Part shown: positions 58,961-64,000 of the stretch, piece after piece
Numbering within the stretch: the first letter of the stretch is position 1
How the letters are laid out: each line of letters starts with the position of its first letter
NCBI GenBank assembly: GCA_021324115.1
Contig: JAJPJS010000025.1
Location: 1-64,000, forward strand
Length of the DNA stretch: 64,000 nt
DNA from: Nitrososphaerota archaeon
GTDB lineage: Archaea; Thermoproteota; Nitrososphaeria; Conexivisphaerales; DTJL01
Direction of reading: 5' to 3'
Program-made: the position numbers and the translations under genes
Notes under the pieces: generated by a model
Databases searched by the model: none
Told to the model about the DNA's origin: nothing
Seen by the model: the letters and a program-made list of their open reading frames with translations, nothing else

Positions 58961-60388
58961 TTACCCACTCTTGATGACCCTTCTATTCATTACTTCCTTC
59001 GCTAAGAACGAGACGAGAGTGGACGCCGTGAAGATGACTGTCACCACCCAGAATACGTCGCCGAATGCCTGCGCCGTAGGAAGGGAGACCACCTTGTCTC
59101 CAAGCACCACGGTCGTCGCGTACGTTGACAATATCGAGGCAGAAATTGCGGGGGCAATGCTCTGCCCGACATTGAAGAACACTTGGTTGATAGATGTTAT
59201 GGCGCCCATCTCCGCAGGCTTCGCAGACAGGACAAGGAGGACCTGGCGAGGGACGAGTATCATGACAAAACCGAGGGCGACTATCGATACATATTCTGGT
59301 ATCTGGATGGCGCTCGACTCGGTCGTCAGCAGGACAGACCCGATGACTCCTATCCCACCGCCGAGGAACAGGAATGGTTTGACGCCGAACCTAGAGTTCA
59401 GCATCCCAAGAGGATAGGAGACTGCCAGAACGACGACGGCAAAGGGTAGGACGTAGAGTCCTGTGGCGACGATGTCAAAACCGTAGCCTGAAGGAGGGAC
59501 GTCCTCCAACTTGTAGACCAGCGATGCAAAGCTCAGCACGATGGCCGCCCCCGCGTTGAACGCCAGAACATTCGAGACCCAGACGTTACGGGCCCTGAGT
59601 TGGTGGAAATCCAGAAGTGGTTGCCCAACCTTCTTTTCGACGATGGCCAGAGGAAGGATGAGGAAGAGTCCCAACGAAAGTAAGGTGATGATGGGTGTCG
59701 ACTTCCACCCCCAGCTTGCCCCCTGTGAAAGACCTAAAACGATCATGGCGAGGGACGAGCCAAGGAAGATCGATCCAAGGTAGTCCAGCTTGGCTCCCGC
59801 ATTCCGGTAGGGGGATTCCCTCACCTGAAGAAAGGTAAGGATCGTCAGGGCAATTATAATCGGAGTCGCAATGTGATAGTTCGCCTGCCACCCCCAATAG
59901 TTGGAAACAAAAGCGCCGACGGATAAACCCAATCCGATCCCGGCGAATGTCATCCCCGCGATGAGCGCCTGCGCCTTCGGTATCATCTCCCTCGGGTACT
60001 CCTCCCTTGCGAGGCTGAAGGCGAGTGGGCTGATGGCTATGCCAACCCCCTGAAACGTCCTTGAAATGAGAAGTGTCGTAAAGTTTGGAACGAAAGAAGT
60101 CGAGACCACCATGACAGAATATGCTGACAACACGTAGAGCAGCACCTTCCTCTTACCGTAGATGTCCCCCAGCTTGCCGACGACCGGGGTGAGTGCCACC
60201 CCGAATACGGTGTAGAGCGAGAGTATCAGCGACACATGACCCAGGGGGACTCCATACTGGAGCAGAATCTTTGGGGTCGAGGGGGTCATCATCAGCTCTA
60301 TGTAGAAGACTATCAGGACTGTTGCCCCGAACAGGAGGAGCGTTCTATTGGCGTATTCCGGATCAAACCTCTGTTCTTTGGTATCCAT
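58961..60388 (-). CDS. MFS multidrug exporter, DHA2 (EmrB/QacA) type
   Basis: A 475-residue permease with about 14 membrane helices. The motif A-type loop GKLGDIYGKRKVLLY lies between helices 2 and 3, and motif C-like GLGLSVGAFVSNYWGWQANY at helix 5 marks a drug/H+ antiporter. It is divergent from an HxlR regulator across 54 bp with a perfect palindrome between, the classic arrangement of an inducible efflux pump. Substrate unknown. Confidence 0.9.
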   Translation of the reverse strand: MDTKEQRFDPEYANRTLLLFGATVLIVFYIELMMTPSTPKILLQYGVPLGHVSLILSLYTVFGVALTPVVGKLGDIYGKRKVLLYVLSAYSVMVVSTSFVPNFTTLLISRTFQGVGIAISPLAFSLAREEYPREMIPKAQALIAGMTFAGIGLGLSVGAFVSNYWGWQANYHIATPIIIALTILTFLQVRESPYRNAGAKLDYLGSIFLGSSLAMIVLGLSQGASWGWKSTPIITLLSLGLFLILPLAIVEKKVGQPLLDFHQLRARNVWVSNVLAFNAGAAIVLSFASLVYKLEDVPPSGYGFDIVATGLYVLPFAVVVLAVSYPLGMLNSRFGVKPFLFLGGGIGVIGSVLLTTESSAIQIPEYVSIVALGFVMILVPRQVLLVLSAKPAEMGAITSINQVFFNVGQSIAPAISASILSTYATTVVLGDKVVSLPTAQAFGDVFWVVTVIFTASTLVSFLAKEVMNRRVIKSG

Positions 60389-60394
60389 GTCGTC

Positions 60395-60413
60395 AACTAT
60401 ACTTAGTATAGTT
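60395..60413. promoter_or_regulatory. Perfect palindromic operator between pump and HxlR genes
   Basis: AACTATAC-TTA-GTATAGTT, 8-bp perfect arms with a 3-bp spacer. It lies 7 bp upstream of the pump start codon and overlaps TTTATAAG (60412-60419), the probable TATA box of the regulator gene, so one bound dimer could shut both promoters. Confidence 0.75.
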
Positions 60414-60442
60414 TATAAGGAAGTAAGGGTCAAAAGGGATAG

Positions 60443-60913
60443 TTGACTGGTACCACAGAAGCAAACAGGGGATGGCCGGGGGATTCCACTCAGCCGCTGA
60501 TATTCAGGAAGGGGGTCAAGTTCGAAAAATGCCCCATAGCTGCATCTTTGGGAGTTCTAGGAAAGAAATGGACTCTGTTGATACTCCGGGACATAGGTCT
60601 TCGCGGGATAGACCGCTTTAATCGGCTGCTCGAATCGATATCTGGAATCACACCGAGGATGCTGTCGAGGCGCCTCGATGAACTGGAGCGGAGCGGATTC
60701 ATTGAACGAATTGAAGAAAGAAGAACGCCAAGAGTCGTTCGCTGGGCCGTTACGGCAATGGGCAGGGACGTATTCCCTGTGCTTTTGCAGCTAGTTGTAT
60801 TTGGGTCGAAGTGGTATGCAGGGGAAGTATTCAGCGATAAGCGGGCGCGCACATGGTCAGAGCTCTTTGAGCCCGACATCCCTTTCTTAACCGAATCGAC
60901 AAATTATCATTAG
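60443..60913 (+). CDS. HxlR-family winged-helix regulator
   Basis: A 156-residue HxlR protein: CPIAASLGVLGKKWTLLILR, DIGLRGIDRFNRLLESISGI and TPRMLSRRLDELERSGFIER form the winged helix with the conserved first Cys, followed by a longer C-terminal dimerisation helix. Starts at TTG 60443. HxlR proteins often sense electrophiles or dyes through the Cys and regulate the neighbouring gene; the target here should be the divergent MFS pump. Confidence 0.88.
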   Translation: MTGTTEANRGWPGDSTQPLIFRKGVKFEKCPIAASLGVLGKKWTLLILRDIGLRGIDRFNRLLESISGITPRMLSRRLDELERSGFIERIEERRTPRVVRWAVTAMGRDVFPVLLQLVVFGSKWYAGEVFSDKRARTWSELFEPDIPFLTESTNYH

Positions 60914-61567
60914 GTCGTGATGGCTGAATTCGTGGCTTCTTGTCCTATCGATCTCGGATCCCGTCAAACTGATACTGCAGTTAGACCGAAGGCGCGCTTT
61001 TTGAGACCACAGTTAGTCTGAGTCTCTGGATACTACCGCCAGCGTGGGTACTGATGCCGGACCCAGCGGATTCGTTTGTGGGTTACATGCCATTCGGTAT
61101 CATACTCCTGTTGTATCGTCACCACCGACAGCAGCAAATCAAAGAACCCTGTTGGGAACTCCACTTGACGTTTCCATCGGAACTTACGACCCCAACATCC
61201 TGGTAGAAGGGGCTGACCGGAAATGTCGAAGCCTCTCGTATTGGGTCGTACGGTAGGTGTTCTCTGCGGCCGACGCCCAGGTCATCACCGTCTCGGTCCT
61301 CCGGGCCACGGTGTGCTTCCTGAGTCGTCAAAGTACAGAGTCGACATAGAGGTACTGCTTTCCTAGCTTCAATGCGATCTCTCTCCCAATCAGATCGGGG
61401 CTCTCCTTCACGTCCTTAGCTATCTCCGCGTCCAAAGTGGGACGGGTGAAGGCTCCCGGGCGACCGCTTAGGGTGGGTAGACCGCCGCTAACGTAGTGGC
61501 TGCGCGGAACCCTCAATTTATGACCCCAATAATCTACATTTGAGCCCCGAACATAACAGATGATTAA
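60914..61567. other. Stretch without an intact gene between HxlR and tRNA-Arg
   Basis: No full gene. On the minus strand, 61200-61516 holds what looks like a decayed HTH domain: EIAKDVKESPDLIGREIALK, a stop at 61328-61330, then in the same frame RLRKHTVARRTETVMTWASA, which recalls the C-terminal helix-turn-helix found in some archaeal accessory ATPases and regulators. Weak. Nothing else seen. Confidence 0.35.
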
Positions 61568-61663
61568 CGGGCCCGGTGGGATTTGAACCCACGACCTAAC
61601 GCTTAGGAGGCGTTCGCGCTATCCATAATGCGCACTACGGCTGTAGTTCTGCGCTACGGGCCC
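61568..61663 (-). tRNA. tRNA-Arg (CCT) with D-loop intron
   Basis: Minus strand. Acceptor GGGCCCG/CGGGCCC, anticodon stem AACGC/GCGTT around loop CTCCTAA (anticodon CCT), T-arm GTGGG-TTCAAAT-CCCAC, discriminator G, CCA not encoded. The D-arm is interrupted by 21 nt (61628-61648); without them it reads TAGCGCAGTATGGATAGCGC, a normal D-arm, and the tRNA is 75 nt. It forms the right border of the accessory island. Confidence 0.93.
61628..61648 (-). other. Intron in the D-loop of tRNA-Arg with textbook bulge-helix-bulge
   Basis: Read on the minus strand: exon GCGC (61654-61651), bulge AG^A, intron hairpin ACTAC-AGCC-GTAGT, intron GCGC (61633-61630) pairing with exon GCGC as the 4-bp central helix, bulge AT^T, then exon 2. 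Two 3-nt bulges on opposite strands separated by 4 bp are exactly the splicing endonuclease substrate. The intron follows G15. Confidence 0.88.
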
Positions 61664-61687
61664 GGGCGAATGCGATACTTTGGTCAA

Positions 61688-61697
61688 TTTTAAGTAT
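61688..61697 (-). promoter_or_regulatory. TATA box of tRNA-Arg
   Basis: ATACTTAAAA on the minus strand, centred about 29 bp upstream of the mature 5' end at 61663. Confidence 0.55.
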
Positions 61698-61749
61698 TAG
61701 GTGCGGCGGCGGTATTGTTTGTTAGTTTGAAAATAAGCGGTGTGAGTCA

Positions 61750-62205
61750 ATGAGCGTGGAAAAGGCGCAGAAGGACAAGGTGGTTTCTGCGATCTATGCC
61801 CACTTCGAAGCAGGAAAAAACAAGGACTTGACCGCGCTGGAAGGATTTCACGCGGACGAAACCATTTTTTCAAAATTTGATGAATTTCCACCCTACTCCA
61901 AGCAGGACCTGAAGCAGGCTATTCTATTCGAACAGGCAGCCTTCGCAAACATGTCCGATTATCAATACAAGTTGCACGACCTGAAGGTGGATTTTGTCTA
62001 CCCAGTTGCAGTTGCAACCTTTTATCTGGAATACTCTGCGGTGTTCGTGAACAATTATTCGTTCGAGGGGAGACAGATTAAGTCGAAATCGCGTGTAACC
62101 ATGGTCTTCGCGAAAAGGGAGGATGACTGGAAGATCATTCACGAACATTTCAGCACATTCTCAGACTGGCCAACACACCATCAGCATCAGAATGTTGGTC
62201 CCTGA
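61750..62205 (+). CDS. NTF2-like (SnoaL/DUF4440-type) protein
   Basis: A 151-residue cone-fold protein: an N-terminal helix pair (VEKAQKDKVVSAIYAHFEAG), a strand with DETIFSKFDEFPPYSK, then beta strands ending RVTMVFAKREDDWKIIHEHF, which is the typical last-strand pattern of the family. Members are enzymes, binding proteins or decoys; this one cannot be narrowed. The tail has several His (WPTHHQHQN). Its 3' end overlaps the convergent CBS gene by 19 bp. Confidence 0.8.
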   Translation: MSVEKAQKDKVVSAIYAHFEAGKNKDLTALEGFHADETIFSKFDEFPPYSKQDLKQAILFEQAAFANMSDYQYKLHDLKVDFVYPVAVATFYLEYSAVFVNNYSFEGRQIKSKSRVTMVFAKREDDWKIIHEHFSTFSDWPTHHQHQNVGP

Positions 62206-62618
62206 AGCCTGGCGACTTGCGAAGAAACTTTATCGACGTACTCCTTCAAATTTCCCAACATGCTTCGTGCTGTGATCACTCCAATCACCTTTCCCTTGTC
62301 CACAACCAGCACCCTCCTGATCATGCTTTTACTCATCAATTGCGCCACGTTATCTATTCCCTCCAAAGCGTCGACTTCGACCAGCTCGGTTGTCATTATC
62401 TCCTCGAGCTTTGTGGTCGCAGGGTCCTTCCCTTCGGCAACAAGCCGGCTCACATAATCCCATTCCGTGACTATCCCTTCAGGAGTGCCGTCGCTTCCGG
62501 CTATTATCACATAACCATGTTTTCTTTCTTTCATCACTTTTGCGGCTTCGAGTGCCGTGGCAGTTCTCGGCATCTTTACAAAGTCCGAATCAAGTATGTC
62601 CTTTGCGTATAGGACCAA
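62187..62618 (-). CDS. CBS-domain pair protein
   Basis: A 143-residue protein composed of two CBS domains: KDILDSDFVKMPRTATALEA..HGYVIIAGSDGTPEGIVTEWD and LEEIMTTELVEVDALEGIDN..IRRVLVVDKGKVIGVITARS. Stand-alone CBS pairs bind AMP, ATP or SAM and modulate partners. It starts with TTG 62618; GGATTATATC (about 62643-62652) lies about 30 bp upstream. Partner unknown. Confidence 0.88.
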   Translation of the reverse strand: MVLYAKDILDSDFVKMPRTATALEAAKVMKERKHGYVIIAGSDGTPEGIVTEWDYVSRLVAEGKDPATTKLEEIMTTELVEVDALEGIDNVAQLMSKSMIRRVLVVDKGKVIGVITARSMLGNLKEYVDKVSSQVARLQGPTF

Positions 62619-62652
62619 CGCATCTTAAAATTTCTAGGTTTGATATAATCCT

Positions 62653-63009
62653 TTTCTAGCATATTCAGATTGCGGCTGGTCTGCCAGACCCAAGCAAGGG
62701 GTATCAGCAAGTGCCCGACACATAATCGATCAACCAATGTACGTTGTACGAGCTCAGCATGCGCGTAGGCGTTAACGTTGCACAGCTGCATTTGTGAAGC
62801 CCTGCTCTTCAAGCGAGAAAACACGAATACTGAATTCATCGCACTCCGCTGCTCGGTATGAAAGGAAACTTTCTGGTTCAAAGAAACCTGCAGCGGAGTT
62901 CACGGGGCAGTGACGAAAGAGAGGAACCAGGGTCAGAATCATACGGATCGGTTCCATATGTCCAAATGATGCGGTATCTCATTTGCACCACAGGTCCGTT
63001 TACAGTGCT
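62653..63009. other. Intergenic stretch before the MFS gene end
   Basis: I see no gene, RNA or repeat that can be supported here beyond the promoter of the CBS gene at its left edge. Confidence 0.35.
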
Positions 63010-64000
63010 CTAGGCGGTCAGCGTTCTCTTACCTCTCATAAGAGAAGGTACCACAGCTGCAAGACATATTATGGCGGTAATTGAAAAAATTGTGTGCCAG
63101 GAATTCATGAAAATGGACAGATTCAGTGCGCCTGAAGCTACTGGGGTTCCTGAAAATATGTCGTCAAGCACGTATGTTGGAATCGAAGCTGCCATGATCA
63201 CAAACGAGAGGCTGAGAGAAAGCAAGAAGCCCGTGTTGACAACCGTGGACGAAGTTCCGGCTGCAACCCCTCTCCTGGTAACTGGTACCGAACTCATTAT
63301 GGAGCTGGAGTTCGGGGAGGCGAACATCCCACCGCCAACACCGGCCATCAGCATAGGAATCAGGAATACCGAGTACGGTACAGATGCGGGAATTCTTGAA
63401 AACCAAACGTAGGACAGTGCCGAGAGTATAAGCCCCCCCGAGGCAAGTCCTCTGGAGCCGTATCTATCCGAAAGGTAACCGCTGAGGGGACCAGCGCTCA
63501 CGAACGCCAGGGCGAACGGTAGCATTTTCATCCCTGCAGAGAGGGCATCAAGAAGGAGTGCACCTTGAAAGTAGAATACGAACAGCAGGCTAACGGTGCC
63601 TCGTGCAAGCGAGGACAGGAAGTTGGCAAGGATTCCAGCTCCGAACATCCTAATTCTGAAAAGACTGAGGTCTATCATGGGACTGGATACCCTTCTTTCC
63701 ACAGCCAAAAACGCGACAAGCATCAAAAGCCCGGCGGTTATTGCCATGTCATCCGTAAGTGTCCAACCAGTGATCGCTCCAAGTGTAAGGCCAAGAAGCA
63801 GAACCGATAGCCCCAGTGCAAATAGCAAGTTGCCTATCGGGTCGAGTCTCTCCCCCTTTGGCACTCCGACCAGCTCTTTCAGATGGGTATGTGCCCTCAA
63901 CGTTGCGTAAATCCCAATCGGTATGTTTATCCAGAATATCGACCTCCATCCGAGAAGTCCCGTGAGGATTCCTCCAAGAACCAGGCCCGATACAGAGCCG
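63010..64000 (-). CDS. MFS transporter, DHA2-like, 5' end outside the window
   Basis: The frame runs off the right edge: from the boundary it reads GSVSGLVLGGILTGLLGWRS, IFWINIPIGIYATLRAHTHL and continues for 330 codons to the stop. GxxxGGxLTGLLGWRSIFWINIPIG is the motif C/helix 5 region of EmrB/QacA-type 14-helix drug exporters, so about the last two thirds are present, with eight or nine helices. The 63900 TTG is an internal Leu, not the start. Compared with the pump at 58961-60388 it is the same superfamily but clearly a different protein. Confidence 0.88.
   Translation of the reverse strand, partial: GSVSGLVLGGILTGLLGWRSIFWINIPIGIYATLRAHTHLKELVGVPKGERLDPIGNLLFALGLSVLLLGLTLGAITGWTLTDDMAITAGLLMLVAFLAVERRVSSPMIDLSLFRIRMFGAGILANFLSSLARGTVSLLFVFYFQGALLLDALSAGMKMLPFALAFVSAGPLSGYLSDRYGSRGLASGGLILSALSYVWFSRIPASVPYSVFLIPMLMAGVGGGMFASPNSSSIMSSVPVTRRGVAAGTSSTVVNTGFLLSLSLSFVIMAASIPTYVLDDIFSGTPVASGALNLSIFMNSWHTIFSITAIICLAAVVPSLMRGKRTLTA

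Overview
This window is archaeal chromosome. TBP, RpoK, Alba, an archaeal histone, ribosomal protein eS17, the thermosome, VAT/Cdc48, the archaeal CCA-adding enzyme, RNase Z, Trm-G10, two KEOPS-type components and TATA-box promoters about 25 bp upstream of start codons (often leaderless, often GTG or TTG) all fit an archaeon. Gene content and neighbourhoods suggest a euryarchaeote, possibly of the Thermoplasmata, but there is no rRNA here and the placement is an inference.

Region by region. 0-27.8 kb is a dense housekeeping backbone: tRNA maturation (cca, thpR, rnz, trm-G10), PRPP synthase, GPN-loop GTPase, an Hjc-like resolvase, an M50 protease, a heat-shock unit (hsp20-vat with a divergent ArsR-like regulator and a palindrome between them), a MIP18-family protein, AlaX, a cytosolic PAS histidine kinase, TldD/TldE, thermosome, an ACT-domain regulator, TBP, signal peptidase, a Cas4-like nuclease, an MBL hydrolase and a HAD hydrolase.

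27.86-35.07 kb is a compact integrated element of about 7.2 kb. It lies between two copies of a 13-bp sequence, one of which is the 3' end of an intact tRNA-Cys gene; an intact tyrosine integrase sits next to the tRNA. It carries many very small genes linked by ATGA overlaps, several zinc-binding proteins, two Sm/Hfq-fold candidates, a large AAA+ protein with a C-terminal zinc finger that could be its replication protein, and an iteron-like cluster (TAGTTCC/GGAACTA) inside that gene.

35.1-51.4 kb returns to backbone: beta-hydroxyacid dehydrogenase, two branched-chain aminotransferase paralogues flanking thymidine kinase, RpoK, a tailed Alba, an HTH-CBS regulator, a Trm112-like protein, an IMPase-type phosphatase, an MCM-like AAA protein with a lost Walker A, IleRS, a phosphoesterase, Cgi121, a MoaD-like protein whose Gly-Gly is not terminal, a SerK/ParB-like protein, eS17, TatD and a histone.

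51.4-61.6 kb is an accessory island lying between the 3' ends of two tRNA genes, tRNA-Glu(CTC) and tRNA-Arg(CCT). It holds an ABC-type ATPase plus PIN nuclease pair with a winged-helix regulator, a wrecked integrase, a PIN toxin whose antitoxin has an in-frame stop, a DUF4143-type ATPase with an in-frame TAG, and an MFS pump with a divergent HxlR regulator. Both flanking tRNA genes have short introns in the D-loop, a non-canonical position; the tRNA-Arg one forms a textbook bulge-helix-bulge. The window ends with an NTF2-like protein, a CBS protein and a truncated MFS transporter.
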